DNA from: CAYMLL01 sp964390645
GTDB taxonomy: Bacteria; Planctomycetota; UBA8108
Length of the DNA stretch: 57,863 nucleotides
Direction of reading: 5' to 3'
Assembly (NCBI GenBank): GCA_964390645.1
Contig: CAYMLL010000011.1
Span: 1-57,863 of the forward strand
The notes beneath the pieces were generated by a model. The model did no database searches. It was not told where the DNA came from and was given only the letters and a program-made list of their open reading frames with translations. Position numbers and translations under genes: made by a program. Every line of letters begins with the position of its first letter. Position 1 is the stretch's first letter. Shown here in pieces: positions 44,235 through 53,372 of the stretch.

Positions 44235-46196
44235 TCAGCGCTTCCCGCCGGCCGTTCGGTAGAGCCTCCTCGCCTTCCTTGCAAGCTGCTCATCCTTCGT
44301 GGTCTCGAGCACGGCCTTCATGGCGCGTGCGGCGTCGCTCCGCCGCGACCGCACCAGGCGCTCCGCGATGGTCACCGAGGCAACGCAGGCGGCCTCGCGA
44401 AGCTCCGGGTCGGAAAAGTGGCGCTCGAGGATCGCCAGCGTCTCCGGTGCAGGGATGCCAGCGTAAGCATGAAGCACGACCTTGCGCTCCTCGGCACTCT
44501 TCGCGATCTCCATCGCTTCCCCGCAACGGGCCAGCCGCTCCCCCTTGGGGAAGCCGAGCCGGCGGATGAGGTGGCTCGCGGCTCGCAGCGCGCTGGCGCG
44601 CTCGGCAGCGTTCGGGGCCTTGCGCGCAAGGTCGAGCAGGACCCGCACGGCGTCGGGCGTTCGCCACTCTCCAAGGGTTTTCGTGGCGCACTCGCGCACC
44701 GTTGCGTCCCGCTCGCCGGCGCGCGCCGCGACCGCCGCAAGCGCCTTGGCGCCGCCGACCGCGTTGAAGACTCCCACGAGCTGACAGGTCTCCTCGGCAT
44801 CGGTTTCGCGCGTTGCCTCGACGAGAACCGCCGCACAGGCGTCCGCATCCGGCACCGTTGCGCACGCCGTGTGGAGCGCGGCGAGACACGCCTCCGCATC
44901 CTCGTCCGATGCAGCCGCGACGAACCGCTTGATCAGGAACGACAGATCTCCGAGTCCCGCGGTCTTGCCGAGAGCCTCGATGGCCGCTCTGCGAACGCGA
45001 GGATCACTCCCTTCTGCCGACCGGCGCAACGCTGGAGTCGCCGAACGGACGCGCCGGCGACCGACGATGTCGATGAGGACCGCGCGCTTGCCGGCGTCGC
45101 CGGCGTCAAGCTCCGCGACGATGGCACGATCCACACCGTCTCCGACGAGCCTCGACAGCGTCACCAGCGCGGCCTCTCCGGCGCCACCGTTGCCCGTCGC
45201 CGCGATGCCGAGCAGGACCGGCACCGCTCTCGCGTCTCCCAGTTGACGCAGCGCGACGACCGCCGCCATGCGGACATCTTCCGGCCCACCGACCGCTTCG
45301 AGCACCGCGGGAAGCGCGGCCGAATCTCGACGGTCGCCCAGCGCGCGAATCACGAGCGCCTTCCTTTCGGCAGGTAACTTCTCGAGTGCGCGGACGATGG
45401 CCGAGGTCGCATCGCTTCCCGGCAGCTCTCGCGAGACCAGAAGGGCGAGCGAGAAGGATGTGGGGTTCTTCCCCAGTAGCTTGCGGACGAGAATAGGCGT
45501 GCCCTCGGCTCCACGCGCAAGGATCGCGCCTCGAAGGCCGGCCATGCGCGTGTGCTTCGGCAGCTTGGCGCGGCGCACTGCGTCATGGAGGGAGACAGCG
45601 TCGCCGCGCTCACCCTCGGCCACGAGGCGCTCTGCACACTGCAAGGAAGCATCTCCCGCTGCACGGCGAAGCTTCTCGTTGTCGCTCTTCAGCGCTTCCT
45701 TCAGGACCCCAGCCGCCTCGGCTGTGGCGATGCGCCCCACGGCAACGACAGCGGCCGCCGCCACGTCGGCATCGCGACCTCGCAGGAAACCCGTCAAGCG
45801 ATTCAGCGCTCTGGCATCGCGGCGCACGCCGATCGAGTTGATCACGCCGATCAGCAGCCGCCCATCGAGCTTCGTCATCGCGTCGCGAAGCGCAGTGTCG
45901 ACGGACGGGTGGGGTATGGGCTCGAGACCGAAGCGGGCGTAGTGGGCAAGCTCCGCACTACCCAGTAGCTTCGCCAGCGCGGGGACGGCGTTCGCGGTGC
46001 CGACCACCGCCAGCCGCTGACACGCCTTCGCCCTCTCGAAGACAGGTGCGCCGGAGTTCAACACGGCGACGAGTTCGTCCTCGCTCCGCGCGAGCTTCTC
46101 CTGGGCGCTCACCAGTCCGAGTGACGGGACGAACAATGCACACAGGACACAAGACGCGACGGCGACGGCCCTGCTCGCGCGCTCCTGGCGATACAT
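44235..46196 (-). CDS. Secreted HEAT-repeat protein
   Basis: 653 residues with signal peptide (ASCVLCALFVPSLGLVSAQ). The rest is a near-continuous array of HEAT-like helical pairs, for example VPALAKLLGSAEL, DARALNRLTGFLRGRDADVA, IVRALEKLPAERKALVIRAL and RAAIEALGKTAGLGDLSFLI. Such proteins are protein-binding scaffolds; no catalytic motif or CxxCH was seen. It lies 44 nt downstream of the Gfo/Idh/MocA gene and probably shares its transcript. Role unknown. Confidence 0.85.
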   Translation of the reverse strand: MYRQERASRAVAVASCVLCALFVPSLGLVSAQEKLARSEDELVAVLNSGAPVFERAKACQRLAVVGTANAVPALAKLLGSAELAHYARFGLEPIPHPSVDTALRDAMTKLDGRLLIGVINSIGVRRDARALNRLTGFLRGRDADVAAAAVVAVGRIATAEAAGVLKEALKSDNEKLRRAAGDASLQCAERLVAEGERGDAVSLHDAVRRAKLPKHTRMAGLRGAILARGAEGTPILVRKLLGKNPTSFSLALLVSRELPGSDATSAIVRALEKLPAERKALVIRALGDRRDSAALPAVLEAVGGPEDVRMAAVVALRQLGDARAVPVLLGIAATGNGGAGEAALVTLSRLVGDGVDRAIVAELDAGDAGKRAVLIDIVGRRRVRSATPALRRSAEGSDPRVRRAAIEALGKTAGLGDLSFLIKRFVAAASDEDAEACLAALHTACATVPDADACAAVLVEATRETDAEETCQLVGVFNAVGGAKALAAVAARAGERDATVRECATKTLGEWRTPDAVRVLLDLARKAPNAAERASALRAASHLIRRLGFPKGERLARCGEAMEIAKSAEERKVVLHAYAGIPAPETLAILERHFSDPELREAACVASVTIAERLVRSRRSDAARAMKAVLETTKDEQLARKARRLYRTAGGKR

Positions 46197-46240
46197 GGTG
46201 CTGCTCCTTCGTTTTTCGCGCTACCGTGGACGCGTCCCGA

Positions 46241-47509
46241 TCAGATACGCCAGGGCTCTCGCTTGGCGCGGCGTCGCATGCGATTGGCTTCCGCGTCGCC
46301 GATGAACTCATCTTTCGCCGGGTCGAACTTCAGCTTGCGGCCGAGCTGCCAGGCGATGTAGGCCGCGTGACAGGCAACGTGCGACTGCGCAGCGACGCTC
46401 GCGTAGCCCCTGGGCTTGGCGCGCGTCTTGAGGCAGTCGAGGAAGTCGCGCACGTGACGCTTCGGGTCAGTACCCCTGTCGGCGATCGGCGGCGCTGCCG
46501 CGCGCAGCGACGCCGGGTGAAGCTTCAGCCGGCCGCTGTCACCGGCCTCGACCCAGCCCTCGTCGCCCTCGAAGCGTACGCTGCACGTCCCGAGACCAAG
46601 CCAGCCCTTTGTCCGCATGACCAGCTTGATGCCATCGGCGTAGCGTGCGTTGACGCCATCCCCGGCCGGCTCATACTCGACCGGCGCAGCGTCGTCGGCC
46701 TTCGCAGCCCACTGGCAGAGGTCCACTGTGTGGGAGCCCCACTCCAGGATACCGCCGCCGTGGAAGTCGAAGAAGCCGCGCCAGCCGCCGCGCACATAGC
46801 GCGAGTTATACGGCCGCCACGGGCACGGTCCGAGCCAGCGGTCCCAGTCCACGACATCCTTCGCAGGTTGCGGCTCCGCCGGCAACCAGTCCTGCGACGT
46901 CGGCGGGTTGAGCGTGTTGGCGTGGACCGTGTGGATCTTTCCCAGCTTGCCGCTGTGAGCCAGCTCGACAGCGAAGACGAAGTTCGCGACGTTCCGCCTC
47001 TGTGTACCGGCCTGGTAGACGCGGCCTTCCCGCCGAATCGTGTCGGAGAGAGCACGACTCTCGGCGATCGTCATCGAGCACGGCTTCTCGCAGTACATGT
47101 CCTTTCCCGCCTTCGCGGTCAGGATGGAGGCCATGGTGTGCCAGCGGTCGCCAGTGGCGATGAGCACCGCGTCGAGGTCCGGTCTCTCCAGGAACTCGAA
47201 AAGGTCCGCATACATGGCGCAGTCCTTCGTGCCATGGTGCTCGTCCGCTCTGGCCTTGACCGCCTCGCGACGCTCCTTGCGAACATCGCAGATCGCCACG
47301 AGCTGTACCTCCTTGTTGTTCAGGAAGTCTCCCAGAACACGCTGGCCGCGCCGGCCGTTGCCGAGCGCGCCCAGGACGATGCGCTCGCTCGGCGCCACCG
47401 TGCCGCCCTTGCCGAGTGCCGATCCCGGGACGAAGTACGGCACGGCCAGTGCCGCAGTCGCGCCCTTCAAGACCTGGCGCCGTGTGAGTTTTTTCGATGA
47501 ACGTGACAT
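46241..47509 (-). CDS. Gfo/Idh/MocA-family oxidoreductase, Tat-exported
   Basis: About 422 residues. Tat signal KKLTRRQVLKGATAALAVPY, Rossmann segment IVLGALGNGRRGQRVLGDFL, CDVRKERREAV, the catalytic CEKPCSMTIAESRAL (EKP motif), and the second domain with WLPAEPQPAKDVVDWDRWLG, GFFDFHGGGILEWGSHTVDL and the C-terminal HVACHAAYIAWQLGRKL. It is a different subfamily from the protein at 23938-25218. Sugar or inositol oxidation is the usual family role; substrate unknown. Its upstream region carries repeat R1, which supplies GGAGGAGG 13-20 nt before the ATG. Transcription may start within R1. Confidence 0.92.
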   Translation of the reverse strand: MSRSSKKLTRRQVLKGATAALAVPYFVPGSALGKGGTVAPSERIVLGALGNGRRGQRVLGDFLNNKEVQLVAICDVRKERREAVKARADEHHGTKDCAMYADLFEFLERPDLDAVLIATGDRWHTMASILTAKAGKDMYCEKPCSMTIAESRALSDTIRREGRVYQAGTQRRNVANFVFAVELAHSGKLGKIHTVHANTLNPPTSQDWLPAEPQPAKDVVDWDRWLGPCPWRPYNSRYVRGGWRGFFDFHGGGILEWGSHTVDLCQWAAKADDAAPVEYEPAGDGVNARYADGIKLVMRTKGWLGLGTCSVRFEGDEGWVEAGDSGRLKLHPASLRAAAPPIADRGTDPKRHVRDFLDCLKTRAKPRGYASVAAQSHVACHAAYIAWQLGRKLKFDPAKDEFIGDAEANRMRRRAKREPWRI

Positions 47510-47515
47510 GTCGTC

Positions 47516-47600
47516 TTGACCTCCTCCCCAGAACGATACCACTTTCTGATTCGGTCGCTGGTCGAATTCCAGCGTCGAGATGCTCGCGAGTCGGCGCGAA
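47516..47600 (+). repeat. Dispersed repeat R1, copy 2
   Basis: About 85 bp, roughly 80% identical by eye to 15231-15314. It occupies the leader region of the Gfo/Idh/MocA gene. The minus-strand reading is continuous here (ISTLEFDQRPNQKVVSFWGG), whereas copy 1 contains a stop. Confidence 0.7.
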
Positions 47601-47700
47601 GCGCTGACTGGTGGACGGCTCAGGGTCGTCCCCGGCGCCGGGGGACGGTAGCCCGGCGAGCTATGCGGTCGGGACGCCTGCGCGGGGCTGCCGGAGCTCC

Positions 47701-49152
47701 TCAAAGGAGCAGCTCGCGCACCACCCTTCCGTGGACATCCGTCAGGCGAACATCCCGCCCGCCGAAACGGAAGGTCAGTCGACGGTGATCGAGCCCGAGC
47801 TGATGGAGGATCGTCGCGTGGATGTCATGGACGGTCAGCGGGTTCTCGACAACGGCGTTGCCGAACTCATCGGTCGCTCCGAAGGCGCTGCCGCCACGAA
47901 AGCCTCCTCCTGCGAGGAACACGCTGTAGCCGTTGACATGGTGATCTCGACCGACGTCCTTGGTGATTCTCGGCGTGTGCGGAGTGCGGCCCATCTCTCC
48001 CGCCCACAGGACGATCGTCTCGTCGAGCAGACCACGCTGTTTCAGATCGATGATCAGAGCGGCGACTGCCTGCTCTGTGATCATGGCGTTCTCGGCGTGA
48101 CGTGCCTTCAACTTGCTGTGCTGGTCCCACGGCGAGTTGTTGGAGTGTGTCAGCGGACAGGTGATCTCGACGAAACGGACACCCCTCTCGATGAGACGAC
48201 GCGCCCGCAAGCACTGGAGCGAATAGTAACGTTTGAAGTCGTTCTCGCTGTCGACTCCATAGAGCTTCCGGATGCTCGCCGGTTCGCCGTCAATACTGCC
48301 GACTTCCGGCACGGCCGTCTGCAAACGGAAGGCGGTTTCGTAGTTGCTTATCGCCGACTCGATCAGGCCGCTGGAATCGTTCTTTCGAGCGAACTCGCCG
48401 TCCTGCCGGCGCAGGAGCTCCAGCTTCCGGCGCTGGATCGCTTTCGTGTCACCCGGAATGATGTTGTCGACGGGATCTCCACGCGCCCTGAGTTTCATCG
48501 CGCCGTACGTCGCCGGAAGGAAGGAGCTCGCGAAGTTCTCGAAACCTCCGTTCGGAATCCAGTCATTGTTGAGCAGGACGTAGCCGGGCAGGTTCGCGCT
48601 CTCGGTTCCGAGACCGTACGAGATCCAGGAACCGACGCTGGGCGCGCGGCCAGTCTCTCTTCCGGTGTGGAGGAGCAGATTCTGCTGGCCGTGAAGCGGT
48701 TGCTTCCCGACCAGGGAACGAGCGACGCAAAGGTCGTCGGCCAGTCCCGCAAAATGAGGAAACAGATCGCTCACCCAGAGCCCGCTCTGCCCGCGGCGTT
48801 CGAACCCCCAGGGGCTGCCGAGCCACACGCGATTGGCGGAACTCTGCGACAACGTCGACACCGCGCCTTCCCCGATCGGCTTGCCCTCGTGTTTCGCCAG
48901 CATCGGTTTGTAGTCGAACGAATCGACGTGGCTCGGACCGCCATCCATGAAGCAGAAGATGACGTGCTTCGCGCGCGACTGATGATGCGGTTTCTGAAGC
49001 GGCTTATCCGGGCCCGCGTAGGCGCGATCTGCCATGAGGCCGGCGAGAGCCATCAGGCCGAAGCCGTTCGAGGCGCTGGCGAGAAACTCGCGGCGCGTTC
49101 TCACGGGCGGCCGGAATCCGTGGCAACGGGAAGGGCGACCTGGTCGTGTCAC
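47701..49152 (-). CDS. DUF1501 family Tat-exported protein
   Basis: 483 residues. Tat-like leader PPVRTRREFLASASNGFGLM, then AKHVIFCFMDGGPSHVDSFD, QPLHGQQNLLLHTGRE, WAGEMGRTPHTPRITKDVGR, DHHVNGYSVFLAGGGFRGGS and TVHDIHATILHQLGLDHRRL. It is the GEMGRTP variant, which in many planctomycetes accompanies sulfatase-rich clusters. Start: the Arg-rich N-terminus makes a later ATG possible, but the frame is open to the TTG or ATG region at 49152. Ten nt separate it from its DUF1549/DUF1553 partner upstream. Confidence 0.9.
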   Translation of the reverse strand: MTRPGRPSRCHGFRPPVRTRREFLASASNGFGLMALAGLMADRAYAGPDKPLQKPHHQSRAKHVIFCFMDGGPSHVDSFDYKPMLAKHEGKPIGEGAVSTLSQSSANRVWLGSPWGFERRGQSGLWVSDLFPHFAGLADDLCVARSLVGKQPLHGQQNLLLHTGRETGRAPSVGSWISYGLGTESANLPGYVLLNNDWIPNGGFENFASSFLPATYGAMKLRARGDPVDNIIPGDTKAIQRRKLELLRRQDGEFARKNDSSGLIESAISNYETAFRLQTAVPEVGSIDGEPASIRKLYGVDSENDFKRYYSLQCLRARRLIERGVRFVEITCPLTHSNNSPWDQHSKLKARHAENAMITEQAVAALIIDLKQRGLLDETIVLWAGEMGRTPHTPRITKDVGRDHHVNGYSVFLAGGGFRGGSAFGATDEFGNAVVENPLTVHDIHATILHQLGLDHRRLTFRFGGRDVRLTDVHGRVVRELLL

Positions 49153-49162
49153 GGCGCGTGAA

Positions 49163-52100
49163 TTACTCCGTGTAAATGAACTGCTTCGTATTGTAGACCG
49201 CGTGGGCGACGTCTTTCCAGACGGCGACGCTGTCCATCAGAGCCTCTTCGGCGACCTCACGGGCCATCGCGAAATCAGCAATCGCCGCACACCACCACTT
49301 CACCTCGCTCGCCGTCGGCTCTCTGGCGAAAGCAGCGCGGAACATGAGCGTCACTCGCTCGACACGATCGGCGCCGCCCCCGGCGATCAAGCTCCGTGAC
49401 CAGCGTTCGGCCTGACCGCTCACAAAAGGATTGTTCAGCAGTGCAAGCGACTGGGCAACGGTGCTCGTGACGTCCCGCTTGCCGGTGGGAATCTTCGGCT
49501 CGGGCTGGTTGAACGTCGCGAGAAAACGCGGCGGCTCCATGATCGTGATCCTGGTGTAAATCGATCGTCGGCCGTTGCCGTCGAGCGGCCCGGCAAAGAG
49601 TCGCTTCTGGGGGTCTTCGTTCCGGCGGTACGGGTTGACCGGCGCCCCGTAAAGCCGGGCGTCGAGGCGCCCCGATGTCGCGAGCATGGCGTCCCGAATC
49701 GCCTCTGCCTCGAGGCGCCGCAGCGGATAGTGGTGGAGCAGGCGATTGTCCGGGTCGACCGTGCGCGCTCCCTCTGTTGTCCGGTTCGATTGCCGCCACG
49801 TCTTCGTGAGCACGAGTTTGCGGACGAGACTCTTGACCGACCAGCCTTCCTCCATGAAACGAGTCGCCAGATAGTCGAGGAGCTCGTGATGCGCGGGACG
49901 ATCACCGAGGCGGCCGAAGTTATTCGGCGTCGAGACGAGCCCCGTTCCGAAGAGCCAGTGCCAGATACGGTTGACGAACACGCGAGCCGTGAGTGGGTTC
50001 TCGGGATCGGCGACGAACTCCGCCAGCTCTCGTCGACCGCTACCATGGACTCTCACCCCGTCCCGGGATCCGGTCAACGCTCGGAGGTAACCGCGGGGAA
50101 CGGGATCACCCAGCTCACGGTACTCGCCGCGAATATTGAGTCGATAGTCGTGGCCCGGGTCGATGTCCACCATGCCGTTGACGGTCCAGGGAGCCGCCAG
50201 CTCTTTCTCGACCCTTCGATAGCGATCCACCAGCGCGGTGATTCTCGGCTCTAGAGCAGCGTCCCGGCGGTTCGTGAGCACTCCCCCCCGGGTCATCCAG
50301 TTGATCAGCCGTACGTCGTCTTGCGTCGACCTGTCCGTGGCCCAGGCTTGCAGGGCAGTCTGGAACCAACGCGAGTACCTTCCCGCAGCTTCCTCGAGCG
50401 TGGCTGGAGCAGCCCCCTCGAAAAGCCGCGAGAAGCGTGCCAGCTCGTCCTTCGGCGTGAACGGAGCCTCGTGCAACGCCACCCGGGTCAGACCGAACCA
50501 GCTCCTGGGATCGGCGATCTGCTCGTCGCTGCACTCGCCTCCGAGGCCGACACGCGGCGGGAAGTTCGGGTTGCTCGACTTCGTCGCGAACTCGATGTAG
50601 ACATGACGGCCCTTCTCCTCCGGCAGCGTCGAAAGCCGCGTCCAGCCCTGATCCTCGCGCGCCAGATACCGCTGACGCTCGGTGAGGAACGCGTTGTCGA
50701 CGACGGTGCGGTAAGCGGCGAAATCTCCGCCACTGTGCTCGAAGCTGATCGCCCCTTTCTTGAAGCCCGTGAGAATGGGCGTGCGTACGACGCCGTTCAG
50801 CCGCGGTGAGAGAGCGTCTGTAAAGAGCCCGCCAGGGAGAAGACGACCGACCACCGCGTCTCCATCGAGGGCGACCGTGAAATCGCCGCAGTCGACGGTC
50901 TCGCGCAGACCGACGCCCCCCACGAACCAACCGTCGGGAATACCATCGCGAAAGTCGATGGCCATGTCAAAGTGAGCAGCGTTGTCGGTGGTGCGCTTGC
51001 GTGCCTCTTCCGTGTAAGTGGACGCGACGCGTCGCCAGGTCTCGGCGACCGAGCCACCGTTGCGGACGGCGGAAGCGACCTTGATCCACGCGTGCAGTGG
51101 GTCCTCGAGGGCGGGTTCATTCTCGAAGCGCACCGCGAGCAAGTCCTTCCAGCGACTACGCGCTGTGGCCCCTGAGGCTGTCACCGGGGCGGCGTTCTCT
51201 TGCGCGGCCGGAGCTTCTGTCAGCTTCAGGGCTTCCGTCACCTCGAGCATCTCCGGCAGGAACCGCCTCGCGTCCGCCTGCCAGAGCGCTCCGAGGATCG
51301 GGCGCAGCTGCGTTTTCAGGCTCTTCAGCCTCGCCAGAACGGCCGCATTTCGCTCCGGCAGATCGACGGTGTTACTCACCCAGCGCGAGCTCATGAACAC
51401 CCCGGCGAGAGCGTAGTACTCGCTCTGTGTAATCGGGTCGAACTTGTGATGGTGGCATCGGGCGCAAGAAACGGTCAACGCCTGAAACGCACTCGAGAAC
51501 GCGTCGATCTTGTTGTCGAGCATCTCCTGGTGGACACCCTCGAACTCGGCACTGTCGCCGTGGCGCTTCTCTCCGAGCTGATAAAACAGTGTGCCGATCC
51601 GGGACTCGTTTATGTGCTCGGTGGGATGGACTCGCGGACGCTCGAGGAGATCACCGGCAATCTGCTCGCGGAGGAGCTGATCGAAGGGCACGTCGCGATT
51701 GAACGCACGGATCAGATAGTCTCGATAGCGCCACGCTCCCTTCGCGGGGATGTCCCACTCGTACCCGTAAGTGTCGGTGTAACGCACGACGTCCATCCAG
51801 TGCCGCGCCCAGCGCTCGCCGAAGTGCGCCGAACGGAGCATGCGATCCACAAGCCGCTCCCACGCCGAGGGCGACGCGTCTGCACGGAACGCATCCACTT
51901 CGCTCGGCCGAGGCGGCAAACCCGTGAGCGCAAACGACAGCCTGCGCATGAGCGTCACGCGATCGGCCTCTTCGGCCGGCGCCAGGCCGTTCTCCTCGAG
52001 CCGTGACAGAACGAACCGGTCGATCGGTTGATCGGACCAGCCAGCGCCCTTGACGTCCGGTATCCGCGGGTCGACCACCGGCTGGAAGCTCCACCACCTC

Positions 52101-52516
52101 CGCCGCTCCTCGAAGATCGTCTCCCACCGCATCGTGGCAACCGTGCCCGGCTTCGGCGGTCTGTCCCGCGGGTCCGGAGCACCGAGCTCGATCCACCGGA
52201 CGAAGTCGCGAACGACCTCGTCCGGAAGTTTCTTGTCGGGCGGCATCTCGAGCGACGCGTACTTGATCGCCTCGACGATGAGACTCGCCCCGACGTCGCC
52301 GGGAACGACCGCCGGCCCCGTGTCACCGCCCTGCCGGATCCGGTTCCGACTGTCGAGAAGGAGACCGCCCTTGACTCCCGTCGAGGCCGAGGAGTGACAC
52401 TTGTAACAACGGCGGACGAGAACAGGCCGGATCTTCTTCTCGAAGAAGTCGATACGGTCGGCGTCTTCGGGGCCTGGCTGGGCGAGCAGGCAGATGGCGG
52501 CGACGATCGTTGACAC
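49163..52516 (-). CDS. PSCyt1-DUF1549-DUF1553 protein
   Basis: About 1117 residues. N-terminal heme motif CYKCH in VLVRRCYKCHSSASTGVKGG, DUF1549 (about 135-370) with a second heme motif in SCARCHHHKFDPITQSEYYA, an extended central region (about 380-700) without a clear LamG signature but with FDMAIDFRDGIPDGWFVGGV (a beta-sandwich-like stretch), and DUF1553 from about 810 (ARVFVNRIWHWLFGTGLVST, RDVTSTVAQSLALLNNPFVS). The start is GTG 52516 with AGGAAAG upstream, giving a short leader (STIVAAICLLAQ); a TTG at 52570 in the same frame would add 18 residues. It is the upstream partner of the DUF1501 gene at 47701. Confidence 0.88.
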   Translation of the reverse strand: MSTIVAAICLLAQPGPEDADRIDFFEKKIRPVLVRRCYKCHSSASTGVKGGLLLDSRNRIRQGGDTGPAVVPGDVGASLIVEAIKYASLEMPPDKKLPDEVVRDFVRWIELGAPDPRDRPPKPGTVATMRWETIFEERRRWWSFQPVVDPRIPDVKGAGWSDQPIDRFVLSRLEENGLAPAEEADRVTLMRRLSFALTGLPPRPSEVDAFRADASPSAWERLVDRMLRSAHFGERWARHWMDVVRYTDTYGYEWDIPAKGAWRYRDYLIRAFNRDVPFDQLLREQIAGDLLERPRVHPTEHINESRIGTLFYQLGEKRHGDSAEFEGVHQEMLDNKIDAFSSAFQALTVSCARCHHHKFDPITQSEYYALAGVFMSSRWVSNTVDLPERNAAVLARLKSLKTQLRPILGALWQADARRFLPEMLEVTEALKLTEAPAAQENAAPVTASGATARSRWKDLLAVRFENEPALEDPLHAWIKVASAVRNGGSVAETWRRVASTYTEEARKRTTDNAAHFDMAIDFRDGIPDGWFVGGVGLRETVDCGDFTVALDGDAVVGRLLPGGLFTDALSPRLNGVVRTPILTGFKKGAISFEHSGGDFAAYRTVVDNAFLTERQRYLAREDQGWTRLSTLPEEKGRHVYIEFATKSSNPNFPPRVGLGGECSDEQIADPRSWFGLTRVALHEAPFTPKDELARFSRLFEGAAPATLEEAAGRYSRWFQTALQAWATDRSTQDDVRLINWMTRGGVLTNRRDAALEPRITALVDRYRRVEKELAAPWTVNGMVDIDPGHDYRLNIRGEYRELGDPVPRGYLRALTGSRDGVRVHGSGRRELAEFVADPENPLTARVFVNRIWHWLFGTGLVSTPNNFGRLGDRPAHHELLDYLATRFMEEGWSVKSLVRKLVLTKTWRQSNRTTEGARTVDPDNRLLHHYPLRRLEAEAIRDAMLATSGRLDARLYGAPVNPYRRNEDPQKRLFAGPLDGNGRRSIYTRITIMEPPRFLATFNQPEPKIPTGKRDVTSTVAQSLALLNNPFVSGQAERWSRSLIAGGGADRVERVTLMFRAAFAREPTASEVKWWCAAIADFAMAREVAEEALMDSVAVWKDVAHAVYNTKQFIYTE

Positions 52517-52689
52517 TGCTGCGCTTTCCTTTCCTGGCAGTATTCCACCGGCCCGGCAGAGAAAAGCCAACGAACGCGTAAGGGGTCCTGGAGGCGTTGT
52601 TGGGCGATCGCCGGGGACACACCCATCCTACTCGATTCTCGTTCAGTTGTGAGCCCGGGCCGATGGGCCGAGAGGGTAAGAAGAACCAG

Positions 52690-52830
52690 GGTAGCAGCCT
52701 GACGGGGCGAAACCCGAGGTGGTCGCCGCGGAACGACGGGTGGTTGAAGTCGCGGTAGGCCCGGCGACAGTCCCCGGCGTTGTCACTCCAGCCGCCGCCC
52801 CGGTGGACCCGGCTCCCGGAGCCCGCAGTG
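52690..52830 (-). pseudogene. FGE-sulfatase (SUMF1-like) domain remnant
   Basis: The minus strand encodes SGSRVHRGGGWSDNAGDCRR, then AYRDFNHPSFRGDHLGFRPV, the C-terminal block of formylglycine-generating-enzyme-like (DUF323/SUMF1) domains (RV.RGGSW....CR.A.R......R....GFR). Upstream on the same strand the pattern fades and changes frame within about 150 nt, so only the last strand set remains. No intact sulfatase or FGE gene is present in the window. Confidence 0.75.
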
Positions 52831-53061
52831 ACAGTGCAAGCGTTGTCACGGTCGCGCGACGCCGCCTCCCGCACTCTGGGTTCCACGCACCGGAGTCGGG
52901 ATCGAACACGACGGCGATCCCGCAGCGTGGGCGACGGTGTTCCCGGCGGAAGAGTCCCGGAAGTGGTGACGCGGACCAGGGTGAGCGCCGACGGTCCGAT
53001 CGGCAACAAGTGACAGCCCGTGCTGAAGTGTCAGTTCCGCTCGGCGTACCAGCCCGTAGGG

Positions 53062-53247
53062 TCAAGAAACTCTTACTGCCTCCCGGTGATCGAGCCCCGG
53101 GATTCCACCGAGCCGCTTGCTGCAGCGAATCGGCCCGCTGCCGGTCTCGGACTCTCGAGCAGGAAAGAGCAGCACGTTGTCTTTCCCTCGACGGTCCCGC
53201 TTGCGGTGAAGATTCCCCACGTAAGAGTTCAGCACTCGCTGCAGCGA
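53062..53247 (-). pseudogene. Integrase/transposase C-terminal remnant, copy 1
   Basis: The minus strand reads SLQRVLNSYVGNLHRKRDRR, GKDNVLLFPARESETGSGPI and RCSKRLGGIPGLDHREAV. This is the C-terminal tail of rve-type integrases (SL...L..YV.HYH.ERNHQGK.NVLLFP....GPIRCRERLGGLL..YHREAA) with several substitutions at conserved positions. The DDE core is absent. A related tail lies at 55165 in the same orientation. Confidence 0.78.
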
Positions 53248-53253
53248 CACCTC

Positions 53254-53337
53254 GTCGGAGACCTCCGCCGCGTCAAGGGCACGCCGAGGTTCCTTGCGCG
53301 GGGGTCTGGACACCGGTCGAATCGATGCACCATACGG
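53254..53337 (+). repeat. Dispersed repeat R2, copy 2
   Basis: Counterpart of 43905-43989, sharing the GGGGTCTGGACACCGGTCGA block and the following ATCGATGC. It lies just upstream (in transposase orientation) of the C-terminal transposase remnant. Confidence 0.65.
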
Positions 53338-53372
53338 GGTCACGGAACGAGCCGTCCGTCATCGAAGGGAAA

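Larger units (their letters stand above)
52517..53372. other. Relic-rich intergenic region
   Basis: 856 bp between the fourth PSCyt gene and the Nramp-like gene. It contains the FGE-sulfatase remnant, a transposase C-terminal remnant (53062-53247) and repeat R2 copy 2 (53254-53337). No intact gene, RNA or clear promoter was recognised. Confidence 0.6.
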
